Assembly: GCF_036884655.1 (NCBI RefSeq)
Contig: NC_088357.1
Span: 9,163,001-9,227,000, forward strand
Length of the DNA stretch: 64,000 bases
Direction of reading: 5' to 3'
Source of the DNA: Musa acuminata AAA Group
Taxonomy: Eukaryota; Streptophyta; Magnoliopsida; Zingiberales; Musaceae
Shown here: positions 36,161 through 48,700 of the stretch, piece after piece
How the letters are laid out: every line of letters begins with the position of its first letter
How positions within the stretch are numbered: position 1 is the stretch's first letter
The notes under the pieces: model-generated
Databases searched by the model: none
What the model saw: the letters and a program-made list of their open reading frames with translations, nothing else
What the model was told of the DNA's origin: nothing
Translations under genes and position numbers: made by a program

Positions 36161-39081
36161 ATTCGCCGAGTGATTTCCCTTTCTCCCTCTTTTGCTGTGG
36201 CCTATCCACATCAACTGCGTTTGATGCTTGACCTCACAACTCCATAACACTAGTCTATGACGCGGTACAAAAATATTAGAAATCGGAAGAAGAAAGGGTA
36301 GAACTGGAGGGAAGCCTCCAATGGAGATTTTTTTTGGAATGTGGTCAGGAGAAAATATAAATCACATAAGAAAACTGAATATTGAAGCCTTACAAAGTAG
36401 AACAAGTGTTGTTATTTTCATGTCTACAATGCAGCATTAAATGCTTTAAATGGCACGTTATTCTCATAGCTAGTGTGATAAAGATAAGGCTTTGACACTT
36501 TTTTTCTGTGCTTGTAGATTCACAGACGTGTTATCAGCAGGTATCAGTCTTTTTATACTTCAACTTGTACTAAATTATAGATGTTCCGATCTTTTTTTTA
36601 ACTATTTTTAATTTCACTATTAAATTCAGTGTCTTCTATATCACATGGAATTTTACTTAATGCAGGTTCGCCTCACTCGTTGCTTAGTTTAATTGGGAAA
36701 AAGGCTTATATAATAGCTTAGAATCAAGGCTCAGTATATAAGAAGACTAAACAATTTTGGTGGTCTCAAAAGCTGTCTTTGCTTCATATGAACTCTCTTA
36801 GTTGTATTAGAGGGAACAGGATGAGCGACAAATATTAATACTTGGCAAATGAGTAAAAACAATTATCAAAAAATGTCAAAGGTGGTTTGTATGGACTTTA
36901 CGAGGGTCCATTGTAATATCTTTCAGCCTGTTTTCCTATGAAAACCAGAAGGAGCCTACAAATTTATTGCACTGGCAATGATAATTAGGATGTGGAAATA
37001 TCAAGAATGTCTATCTTGACAAAACTGGTGCACATCCAAGTTAAGGATTTTGTAGAGCAAAAGAAAGTGCATGACTTTGAGGCTAAAGGAATAACTAGAT
37101 ACAAAAATAGAAAATACGAATTAGATATGACTTTAATAGTTTCATCTGGTCAGGTATGTGATTAATAGAAAATAAAAATTAGAGTCCTGAAGGATGGAGT
37201 AGACATATTCAAGGCTGCTAACAATTTCTCTGGAGAAACAGCACATGATCATTTTACGGAATCATTGAAGATATGCATTAATGATCTACTAGAAGATAAT
37301 AATTACTTGTTAACCAGAACATCTATGATGAGGTGAATTAACTCAGTGCTTGAGGGTGGAAATTCACCAATCACCATGGGCTTCACATACTCATGTAGCA
37401 AGTAAATGAGGAGCACACAGCTCAGGTATTTATCATTCTGTATTTTTGCCATCGCAATATGGTTCAAATGAAATGGTGAATTCATTCTTTTTATAGCAGT
37501 CAAATTGCTAGTGTTAGTACTGACAATTCTTTTGCCAAATTTGCAAGTCAAAATCATGTGGGACATGTCTAGCAAAACACAGAGAGTTCCTGACTGGAGT
37601 GGGATAGTCTAGTTTGTGTACCTTACATCTGGTTAAAGATAGCATAACATTTTTGTGTCTTTAACTAGGATAATTGTAGTTGCCCAACACAATAAGTAGT
37701 CATTTCAAGAATCTTGGAATTTGACAAACATTACTATCTGAGTGAAAATGAATATCTTGCTCAGAAGAACTCTTTACATTTAATATTAAGGTAGACATTA
37801 ATGTTTGCAGAAATATGTTGTCACTAGAGCTGTTGATTTGCTCAGACAGTAGCAGCTGTTGACTGACTGGTGAAGGCTTGGCATAAAAAAATATATTCAG
37901 CAGAGATGTCTACGAACTAAATGTTTCCCTGTAAAACCTGGTAAAACTTGTAAAATATGGTACTAGAAAATAAAAAAGAAAAAAATTCCAGTATATGCTT
38001 CTACAAACTAATTGGCTGTTGCCACAAGTTTTTCTTGAAACTTCTGCCTGCCTCATTTAGGAGGTTGTACTGCATCAAGCAAATTCTGCTTGAAGCACTC
38101 GTCTTACGTGTTGCTTGTAGCTACTGCATTGAAGAACTTACTGATTCTACTAATGGAAACTAACTTTGGCTATATAAGACCAGCTTAGGCAGCTTGGTCA
38201 CAAACTTACCTGCACAAACCAAAAAGAAAAGTTGATACACTTATCAAAGTAGCAGTTTGCTAATCATTGTGGTGGGAACTACAGATAAGTCATGTTATCA
38301 CCCATCTTCTCATGCAACATTTGATCATGGTCCTGTTGCAGACGATTCGCTTGAACTTTCATAACCAGATTGTGTCATTAGTGAATCACTGACAATATCC
38401 TGACAAAAAAGCATTGAGATGATTAGTGCAGGCTTCCTCATTCTGTTGCTTTGCAAGATTTTCTCATCCAAGTTAATTTATTTATATATTATCATGAAAA
38501 GTTCACTTATAGGGCCTTTTATCTCATGTTTTTTTTGGCTAGAATAATCAGTGTGCCACTCAAAAAGCAAGCTATAAGAAAATGATACTCCAGTTATGGA
38601 GGGAAAAACTACACCCATAGAACAAACATAAAAGCCTCAACCTTTTTTTCAAGAGCAAAAGAGGGGCCAAGAAGACAAATCAATCGGGAAAAACCAGATA
38701 AAAAAATCACAACAAATTGTAAAATTTGCTTGCTTGATTGCAATGCTCTTTTTCATGTTTGTTCTAAATCTAATTAGTGACTAGTAGCATCGCTCTTTCG
38801 AAGATTTATGTTAGACCTTTTGCCAGTTTTTATCATGTCAGTGTTGATAGTCCTGTTATACTTCTCAATTTGCAGAGGCATATCTTGGTGGTTAGTTCTG
38901 CTGCCTTGTTTTATAGCAATGTGTTATAGAATTAATGCATCAAACAATTAGTTATGTTTTTTAAAGATGATACATCAGCTAGAGCAAACATAACACCTAT
39001 GTTTTTTTAATGTTCTGTAGACAGGCATTACTTTAATTCTTCTTAATATGAATACACTCACTATCTATTTTGGTTTTATTA
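36161..39081. other. Intergenic region, no gene recognised
   Basis: AT-rich DNA without exon chains on either strand. The part next to 39082 is the 3' flank of the USP-kinase gene. Open frames are short and have no family resemblance. Confidence 0.55.
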
Positions 39082-42000
39082 TCAACCAACCTGTGGGGAA
39101 ACTCGACTATGGATGGATGGACTATGACTACGAGTACTGCTTGGCATGGTGGAATAAAGCATGTTATCTTCTGCAAGAGATCTTAGCCTCTCTAGTTCTG
39201 GTAACACAACTCTTTCAAGATCTGGTCGATCCTTCCTTCTCAGCTCTGTGCACTTGAGTGCTATTTCAGCAAGGTGCTGAGCCTCCTCAACTGGCCAGTC
39301 AGTTACCTCTGCATCTAACATTTCATCAAATGTTCCTTTTTCAATTGAATGGCTCACATGGCGTGTTAGCCCTGCGGGAGGCTTTGCTGTTATAATCTGC
39401 AACAGCAGAATTCCAAGAGAGTATATGTCAGACTTCACACCAAGCATGCCTGTCTGCTGGTGCTCGGGATCAATATAGTAGAATGTTCCAGCTGTGGAGG
39501 TCATGCGGTACTGTGTGACACTGTTTGCAACTGATGGGGGAACAAGCCGGGCTAGACCAACATCACTGATCTTGCTCACATAGTATTTGTCAAGAAGGAT
39601 GTTTCCAGGCTTGAGGTCTCGGTGAACAAGTGGCTCTGGCTTCTTGTGGTGTAAGAAGAGGAGGCATGTGGCAATCTCAGCAGCAATTTGAAACCTATAT
39701 TGCCAGGGAATTACAGGTGTGTTTGCTTTCCGGAAAAGGCGGTCCTCCAAGCTTCCATTAGCCATATATTCAAACACAAGACAGCCATACTCCGGGCAGG
39801 CACCTAGAAGCAGAACCATGTTTGGATGCCTAATGCAGCTCAGTATTTCAACCTGTGCAATCAAAGGTAAGCATGAATTTAATTGTAGAAAATATGTTGG
39901 TTTGTAACATTACCCTCTTGTTTCCATTCTATTAATTGTGAGGCAAATACTATAAGGTATATTGGTGATTATGCTTATGTTTTGTTAAAATCTCCATTCA
40001 CACATTCCCTATCAAATTTCATTATGTTGCATACCTCTTGATGAAACTGTGACCTGCTTTGAGCTGCATCTGGACGTAGAACCTTAACGGCAACTGCCGT
40101 ATGATCCAGATAACATTTATAGACAGGACCATAACCACCCTCTCCAATTTTATAATGATCTGCAAAGTACTCTGTGGCAGCTTCTATTTCCTCAATTGCA
40201 TACTTTCTGTACCTCACATCTGCATGTGCCAAGGAATCTAGTGCTTTCTTCATCACCTCAGCCTCTTTAATTGCTTTCATTTCTGCATCTATTCTCTTTT
40301 GTGCTTCTAGCTCTGCTAGCCTGTGCTCAGCTTGAGCTGCTTCTATTGCTGCCCTACACTTAGCTCTTTCTCTCTCCACCAAAGCCATGGCAGCTTCCTC
40401 TGCCATATGTGCTTCATATAACCTCTTCTCCTCCTCTATTTTCCAACGCTGGAGCTCCATTGCCTGCAGCGCATTATGTTTAGGGGAAAAGCTCATCAGA
40501 TGCCAAACGAATATGAAGTTTGAGAATATATGGAGGTATCTAACCTTTTGTTTAGCTGTGAGTGCATCTTTGCACGCTTTGTTGTACATGTCCATAGTAT
40601 GCTTGAGTTCTAGCCTCAGCCTCTTCATTTCTTCTTCTACATCTTCCTGCAAGTCAATTAATGGAGTTCCTTAGTTGAAATAGTAGTTACCTGCAGGTGG
40701 AATTGCTTTAGAAAACAAGTAAAAGGAAACTCTATTCATTGACATCAAACACTTCCTTTTAGGAGAATTTTACGTCACAGGATTTATTCAAGACTGTGCT
40801 TACCATGGTCTGTGATGACCATGATGTTCCAGTACTACCCTCATTTCTGGTTAAGTATGGATCCACCGACTTATGTGATGTTCGCACCATCTCAAAGCTG
40901 TTATCAATACCTTCTGATCCACTTGATAACCTTAGAGCTAAACTACGTTCATTGCTTGGCCTTCCAGAGCTGACAAATGATATATCAGTGTCCGAGCTCA
41001 CAAATGATATGTCAGTGTCAGTGAATGAAGTATCTGCATATGACTTTGTGCTGGAACCCCGCAGCACCTTGGCATATGGCGACCTGTTTTTTGCATGTTT
41101 TTTAGGTGAAAAGTTCTTTCATGTTTTTTGCATTACTAAAGTATTCTTACTTGATCGAATCTTCATGATGCAGGCTGTGAGTGTCAGAAGCTACGTCGCT
41201 TGTCGCTGCAAGAGTTTGCTATTCTATTCAATGAGGTACCTGATAAAAGGGGGAAGGAGAGGGAAAAAGAGCAGTTGGGAGTCAAAATGCACCTTCTGAA
41301 CCAAGCAAGAAGTGATGAGACATTGCATTAGGCTTGAGGCTCACTTGGCTTTGAATTTGATCACGAAGAGGAGAAACAATTGGAGCTAGTCGTGTGGCAT
41401 TCTTCATGGCTGATACTTTCCCTTTGGCTATTACATAAACGGTGCAGAAATCAGGTGCCCCCTTTGTGATATTGGTGGTGATGTCGTGATGTTTGAATCT
41501 CCTGAGGAGGAACAAGAGTAAGGCCGGCACAAGGTACGCTATCACTCAAGCAAAAAATATTTTGATTTGAAAAAAATGCAAGTAAATGTTATTAATCACC
41601 TCATAAGTCCACCCTTTGATGGAGCACCAACTACCAGCTTCTCTATGGCAGCATGTGAAACGAATTCGGTTATAGTCTTAGCTACATCATGACCTCCCAG
41701 AACCACATCCTTGTAATGTAACTGTTAGCACCATTTTTAGAACTTGCCAAACTATACATTTTCCAACATGGAAGTGATCAAGAATATGATGAAAGAAAAA
41801 TTAGTGTTCATGCAAATATACTGCATTTATGTTATTTTTCAGAATAAGCCATCAGCTCAGGCAAAATAAAAGTTGGTACGCACATTTTTACGTGTACAGA
41901 AACAGCGAAATGGAAGGAAGAGTTCTTTTGTATGATGATCCATTGGTTCTATGCAACCACCGGCATTCTTTCGGCTCGAAGCTGTACTACATGAAAATTT

Positions 42001-42248
42001 TGCCGGATCAAGAAAATGAATGCATGCTTGAGAATCAAAGGTGGGGAGGAAGATGTGTACTAACTTGAGTGGCTCCTAACGTTGACGTGGATGAGGGTGA
42101 GGGTGTGGCCTCTGGTGACAAGGTTTTCTGCTGCCCATTTCAGAGCATTCTGGCTTCCTTTGTCCTTGTCAATGGCCACTGCCACCAATGGAGATGCCGC
42201 ATCGACATGCATGTGTTCTAGACGCCCACTGCTCCTGTGAGTATACAT
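39082..42248 (-). CDS. USP-domain receptor-like cytoplasmic kinase (RLCK IX), no U-box
   Basis: Relative of plant PUB51/52-type proteins: an N-terminal universal stress protein domain joined to a Ser/Thr kinase, probably cytosolic signalling with unknown ligand and substrate. Nine exons, transcript order: 42248-42065, 41981-41884, 41721-41600, 41501-41293, 41205-41151, 41083-40804, 40646-40545, 40463-40035, 39852-39082; 749 aa in frame. USP domain at about 19-165 (LVAVAIDKDKGSQNALKWA, TKELFLPFRCFCTRK, KGAPDFCTVYVIAKGKVS), a Ser-rich linker, a charged coiled coil at about 317-425, and the kinase at about 450-705 with IGEGGYGPVY, Lys477, HRDLKPGN (Asp572) and DVG (Asp590). DVG instead of DFG is usual in this family. 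The U-box of many relatives is absent, with a stop about 45 residues after the kinase. The exon 4 donor is uncertain between two sites 9 nt apart, and ATG 42248 or an internal one at codon 13 could start. Confidence 0.93.
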
Positions 42249-43084
42249 TCTCTTGTATTTCTCTTCCTCTGTGGCTCAACTTCTTGGATTGTTTGATCCA
42301 GTTTTCAGACTGCCGGAAAGGAAGAAGAAGAAGAAGAATGGTTGATCCTTTTTCTCAGCTACAATTTGCTCTCTCCCTTCAAATGGTGAACTCCTCAGCC
42401 GTGGGGCTCTCCATCATTTCAGGTATGCTCTCCAATTTTTCTCCTTCCTCGGAGACAATTGACCACTCTTCCTTCTCCCCTATTCTTGGGGGTTGGTATA
42501 CTCTAGGCTATGCAACAAGTTCCATACCCGATTGCTTCCTACCCAACCGGTTACCACGTGGACGGTGGAGTTCACGTGGGACCCATGACATCGTTGCTTC
42601 CAACGACCATTCAGAGTAAGTTACGTGGGAGAAGTCTATTTTGTCGTCCTAAAAACTGAGGTGGGGGGTTTATACGGGTACGAGCTTGAACCGGGTTTGT
42701 TGTGGCGCATTGCATATGGATCGAACCGGACCTACGGGTTTAAATGAGTACGTATTCTGTCATTTAAAGAATTTCAAAATCACCTTTGCTAAATTTAAGA
42801 CATTTAAAGGAAAAAAAAATAATATCTCAAGTTCTTTGATCGATTAATTATCGTGGACGAGTGCCTTTCTTTCGTGATGGAATAAGCTGTGTCAACACAT
42901 CAGAATTCATGGACAGCAACAGCAAGGCGAAATATGGAATCAGATTCAACCTGTTCGACGTTAAATCCTGATGAACCTAAACAGCAGGCATCCATAGAAT
43001 ATTAGGCTATATGCATTTAGGAGGTTATGTCGCCACATTATTATCATATCGAGAAGCAAGAAGGATAACAAGGAACCGGAAAGA
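42249..43084. other. Promoter side of the USP-kinase gene and 3' flank of SCE1
   Basis: Both flanking genes read leftwards, so this holds the kinase promoter and leader (left part) and SCE1 3' sequence (right part). Apart from an ACGTGG cluster I saw no other feature and no gene. Confidence 0.55.
42555..42628. promoter_or_regulatory. Cluster of three ACGTGG (ABRE/G-box) cores
   Basis: CACGTG at 42555-42560 and 42573-42578, each followed by G to give ACGTGG, plus a third ACGTGG at 42623-42628. All three lie in 74 bp, about 310-380 bp upstream of the USP-kinase start codon. Paired ABREs are known to confer ABA and stress induction. Function here is inferred from the motifs. Confidence 0.45.
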
Positions 43085-43867
43085 CTAGATAAGAGCGGGA
43101 TACTGCTTGGCTTGCTGTCGAACACGTCTTCTGTACTCCGATAGATCCTGCAAGTTTCATAGACTTGTTAGCTTTCCTACATCAGAATCACAAAACTAAC
43201 GAGCGCAATCACAAGGCCTGGAAGAAGCCATGACCTGAATAAAGAGCTGATGGCCATCGACCTGAGCGGGATCGGCAGGGTTCGGCCGATCTAGCAAGTC
43301 CTGTATCCCCACTAGTATTTGTTTCACCGTTATGGCTGGTCTCCACCCCTGCAGATGACAAAGAACATGTCAAAAGCACTGTTTCTGATGGTAGCGCCGC
43401 GCCAATGAAGGGGGGGGAGTAAGAGCGTGCAGATTACGCTGTCTTCATTGAGAATCGAGAGGCACACCGTTCCTGAAGGATACACATTTGGGTGGAAGAA
43501 GCCCTGTGGGAATCTACACTTGGGTGGTTTACTGGGGTAGTCCTCGCTGAAATGGAGCGTTAGAGGATAGTGGCCACCCTCCCAATCAGTCTGCAATGCA
43601 AATAGATTTGGGATTACAATAAAACAACAAAATTCTGGCTCAGATATATAGCTCAAATGTACATAAAATAGCTCAGAGAGAGAGAGAGAGAGAGAGAGAG
43701 ATTAGACTTACCCCCTGCTTGCCAGGGATGATGCAATGCCATACCATCAGGTTCACAGTACCGTCTGCTGATGTTTCTGGCTTGGCCACAAAACCCTACC
43801 GACATTGGCACCATTAGAATGTACGCAGAATAAATGAATGCTAATGCAAACCCACAACATAATAATG

Positions 43868-43919
<52 letters not shown>

Positions 43920-43992
43920 ACACATGGGGGTGATTCTTACGCCACGCTTTGCGTTCTTCCGCAAGACGACCGCGTGCTATTCCTCCAGACAT
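43085..43992 (-). CDS. SCE1: SUMO-conjugating enzyme E2 (UBC9 orthologue)
   Basis: The single SUMO E2: it takes SUMO from the SAE1/SAE2 activating enzyme onto its catalytic cysteine and passes it to lysines of substrates, mainly nuclear. Five exons on the - strand (43992-43924, 43795-43712, 43590-43438, 43348-43235, 43147-43085) give 160 aa, the expected length. It begins [20 protein letters not shown], the UBC9 N-terminus that binds SUMO and E1. The UBC core carries [16 protein letters not shown] with the active Cys at residue 94, then the E2 tail [16 protein letters not shown] and [12 protein letters not shown]. All junctions are codon phase 0. Introns 1 and 2 (128 and 121 bp) carry long CT tracts on the coding strand. 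A TATA box 0.5 kb upstream suggests an intron in the 5' UTR. Confidence 0.97.
43675..43701. repeat. (GA)n microsatellite in SCE1 intron 2
   Basis: About 13 GA units on the + strand, so a CT tract in the SCE1 pre-mRNA, starting about 10 nt after the intron 2 donor. Confidence 0.95.
43871..43917. repeat. (GA)23 microsatellite in SCE1 intron 1
   Basis: About 23 GA units, hence a CT tract in the pre-mRNA, starting within 7 nt of the intron 1 donor (GTGTGT). Confidence 0.95.
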
Positions 43993-44513
43993 GATTTCAC
44001 CCTCTTGAAATCTCAACGAGAAGAATTCTCAATGTATTAGATGTTATGGAGAGCATTCATAGACATGAAGCATCCTCAAATCCAAGTTTCAGGCAATGGA
44101 ACAGTAGATTTACTTGACTGGATCAGCGACAGTATGGGCTTCGAATACACTTACTATAACCTTTTCTTAGGGTTTCATCAACAATCATAGATGAGACGTA
44201 CTTGAAAAGGGGTAAAACGGAGGTTAAGAAATCACGGCCTGATTCTGAACTTTTCGAACCATTATCTAACAAAAAATGCATCTTTTTGAAGCCATTACAT
44301 CTCTCGAACGAGATCGGTTTAATTAGTGAAAACATCCGGAATACTACGGCCAAGAGATTGAGCAAGAATCGTGCACTTAATCGAGAAGCACAAGAAGAAG
44401 AATAAGTGCAAGAGAACAGCGGCACGCACCTACGCAAGGTAAGAAGCGAAAGCAAACGAGGTCTCTCGAGCGGCGTTTGACAAGGTAACGGGAGAAGCAG
44501 GCAAGGCGCGGTG

Positions 44514-44520
44514 TTATAAA
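44514..44520 (-). promoter_or_regulatory. Probable TATA box of SCE1
   Basis: On the - strand TTTATAA in the context CCCCTTTATAACACC, 522-528 bp upstream of the SCE1 ATG. A possible leader exon follows, ending near 44432 before GTGCGT, with an intron running to just before the ATG. The leader intron is inferred from this spacing and was not proven. Confidence 0.5.
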
Positions 44521-45710
<1,190 letters not shown>

Positions 45711-48700
45711 TCAGTGGATCTGTGTGAAGTCAAAGAAAGAAGCCTGGTAGGGTGCTTTGAGCAGCTGAAACTCCTGGAACTGACCATTATGGTTTTGCAG
45801 GTTGAATGGCAACATTGTTGATTGTGGTCCGATAGGCTGCTCAACCTGCAGAAACCCTGCAGTTGAATCAATTGTATTTGCTGCAGGATGAGTGTTCACA
45901 AACTTGACATTAGAACTTGGTCCTGGGTTAGCTGAACTCCAAGAATTATTTGACAGAAGAGAGAGAGCACGCCGAAGATCCGGTGCTCCACCCAAACTAG
46001 AAGCAAAAACAGGTGCTTCCAGACCTGTAAATCACAATCTTCAAAGTTAACTGAAGATAGAGTCTGCTACAATTACATATAATATAAGGAGTGAAATTAC
46101 AGGAACCAGCTAAAAACTGTGGCTTTGAACAGGCACCGATATCCTGCTTTTGGGCTTCAGCACAACGTGGACATGATATTTTTTTGGCTGATACAGACAA
46201 AAAATCATGAATATGGAAAATGTTGGCTAAGTATACATGGAGTCACTTTGAAGCACAACACTATGATTAAACAGTTCTACAGAAATCAATCAAAGGATAA
46301 AAGTACAAAATAGAAGACCATAATAGGATCTTCCCCTCATTGTGCACACATAAAACACAAAAGAAAGGAGAACTTTTGCCAGTTTTAGAACATATACATG
46401 ATCTATAAATATATAGGAAATATTTTTGGCTATTGAAAAACTAAAAAAAGTGATGCAAAAGGTCATATGAATTTATCAAACTAACAGTACAGAACTACAG
46501 ATCATTGAAGAAAATTCTTGTGTACAGCTTATTTCACAATGACAAACTGATAGATAAACACATGCAAATTAGGGTAAAGGTTGACAACCTAGACTATGCA
46601 CCTATCAAGAACAAGGACTAGTATTAGAAGCTTGCTCTCATTTTGAGGAAGAATTAGAAGATATTAACAGCAGTTGAGAATTACGTTTGGAAAAACCGCT
46701 CACTGAATGTGTGACTTCTCACAGTAAGAAGTGAGTTTTGAGGTAACTGCTTTGCTATCTCTGTAACTGCTATGCTATCTCTGTAAACTCCTATCATGAA
46801 CAATTTAAATTCACATTCTGCTAACCAAAGAGTCATGAAAGTTATGACATATCTTGAAACAAACCATCAACTCAATGCCAACCTCCAGAAATACCTAATC
46901 AAGGCAATTTTAAGCAAAAGATAATCATCTAAAAATATATAAAGTTTAGTAAGCTTAGTTGGTGGATAAAAATATCCGTTTATTGGTGGTAGTATAAGGT
47001 CATGCAACCAAGAAGCCACAACTAGACTTGGTAAATACATTGAAGAAGAGATGATACTTCCAAATGCTGAAATAATCCAGGCAAGCCTCTTAACCCCCAC
47101 CCGAACCCCCAAATCCCCCCCCACCCCAAAAAAAAAAACAAATAAAAATCCCAATGTCCAGAAAACGAAAGAACGGAAAAAGGAAAGCAGAAAGCACCTC
47201 AACCTTAATTACTATGGTCTCTACATGCAAGCTTAAAAGAAAAACACAGCCACAGCAGGTCCTTCACGTATTTTGTTAATGTGCAGGCAGGAAAGAGACA
47301 ACAGAGTTAGTATATGTCACCTAAAATACAATCAACAGTTGTGTTTCATTTTTTTCAACATACTTTTAAGTGCCTCAAATTGCTACCTTGATTGAGGACC
47401 TCGGCAGTGGTGCCCTTAAATGGCAAGAGCCTGTTCAAGTCATGGTGAAGGGTGGAAATATTATGTGTTTGACATGTGCTAGAAAATTGCAGCTGCCCAT
47501 TGATGTCTCCTGCTTTATTTGACTTTATCCAAGAGTGTTTAGGTTGAATAAGCTTGAAGCTGCTTGGGTCATCTTCCAATGGTGAACTGGTCATGCCATG
47601 ACCCAGAGGATTTCCACCAAAAACAAGATTCATATGATGCCTACCATCTGTACAGGATCACAATAATGTCAACTATGCAGAGGAAAGCCTCATACTAGTT
47701 ACATAAAATAACATACTCATGGGATCTACAAGCAGCTAGCATAAAGAATTGCAACTTAAAGAAAGAGAAATGGAAAACTCTCAGTAAACAAAAAGAAAAT
47801 GTCCAGAATCTGCATATGCTCAAAACAAAAGGTGTTATATTCTATTGCCAAAGTGATACAGATTGCAAGCAGAAAGAAATCACAGATATATACATGTCTA
47901 CAGAGGTGACTGGTTACCAAATTAATTTAACAAATTCCAAAAATTCTTCCCACAGCCAATTTCAGACAGGTATTAGATGCCTATAAGTTTTCCGCTAAAA
48001 ATAGCATGCACATCTTGCTTCATCATTTAATAAGGAAGCTATTTTTGGAGCTGATTGTAGAGATTTGCTAATCTGCTCTTTATCATAATTTGAGACAAAG
48101 GACTTGATTGTGTGGTCTTAGGCTTGGATTTACACTACCTACTATGTGTAGTGCATCTCATATCCAGCATACATGCAGAATACAGCAGCCCAAGCTGCAC
48201 TTAATGCCATTTCATAATAACCTGTGGTATCAATTTGAACAAGCTCGAAGCTGGTTGAAAGTTCCAAATTAAGTTAGAAAAAGACAACCAAAGGGAAAAT
48301 GAGGAAAGGGTTCGAGTAAATGGGTCCAATAATATGTTACTGCATCCAGCTGTTACCGGTGCCAAAACTGACAGACCCAAAGGAGGAAAAGAAATCATAT
48401 CAGACTTTTCTTGCTCAAAACCTTAAATCAAAATTCTCAAAAAAAAATCAGAGACCCTTTAGGCTGAACCAGGATGCATCAAAATAGCAGTAGACAGTAC
48501 ATAACCTAAGAAGGGAGAGAATAATATAAAATTAAAATACATAAGTGTCTACAAGTAAGAGAAGAAGTTTCCTTGTGGGTGCTCATGCAGTAACTGCAAG
48601 TTATAAACCTATCTAAACCCATGTATCTAACGTAAAGCAAGTAAGAAAATCGAATCCAATAATGTAGAAACAGAGTTATTCCATGCCAACCTACGAAAGA

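Noticed and set aside
35826..36247. + strand frames of 112-131 codons in the GC island
   Set aside because: No family resemblance. The - strand of the same island carries FLZ-like motifs.
39082..39852. Kinase thought inactive because it has DVG instead of DFG
   Set aside because: The metal-binding Asp is present, and DVG is usual in this RLCK/USP kinase family. Lys and HRD are intact.
45997..46200. Frame with a CxxC-like CPRC motif and further cysteines in SPL intron 3
   Set aside because: Considered as an extra SPL exon, but including it breaks the frame. CAAG|GTAGCA joined to 46024 gives the conserved NQG...GGAPDL continuity without it.
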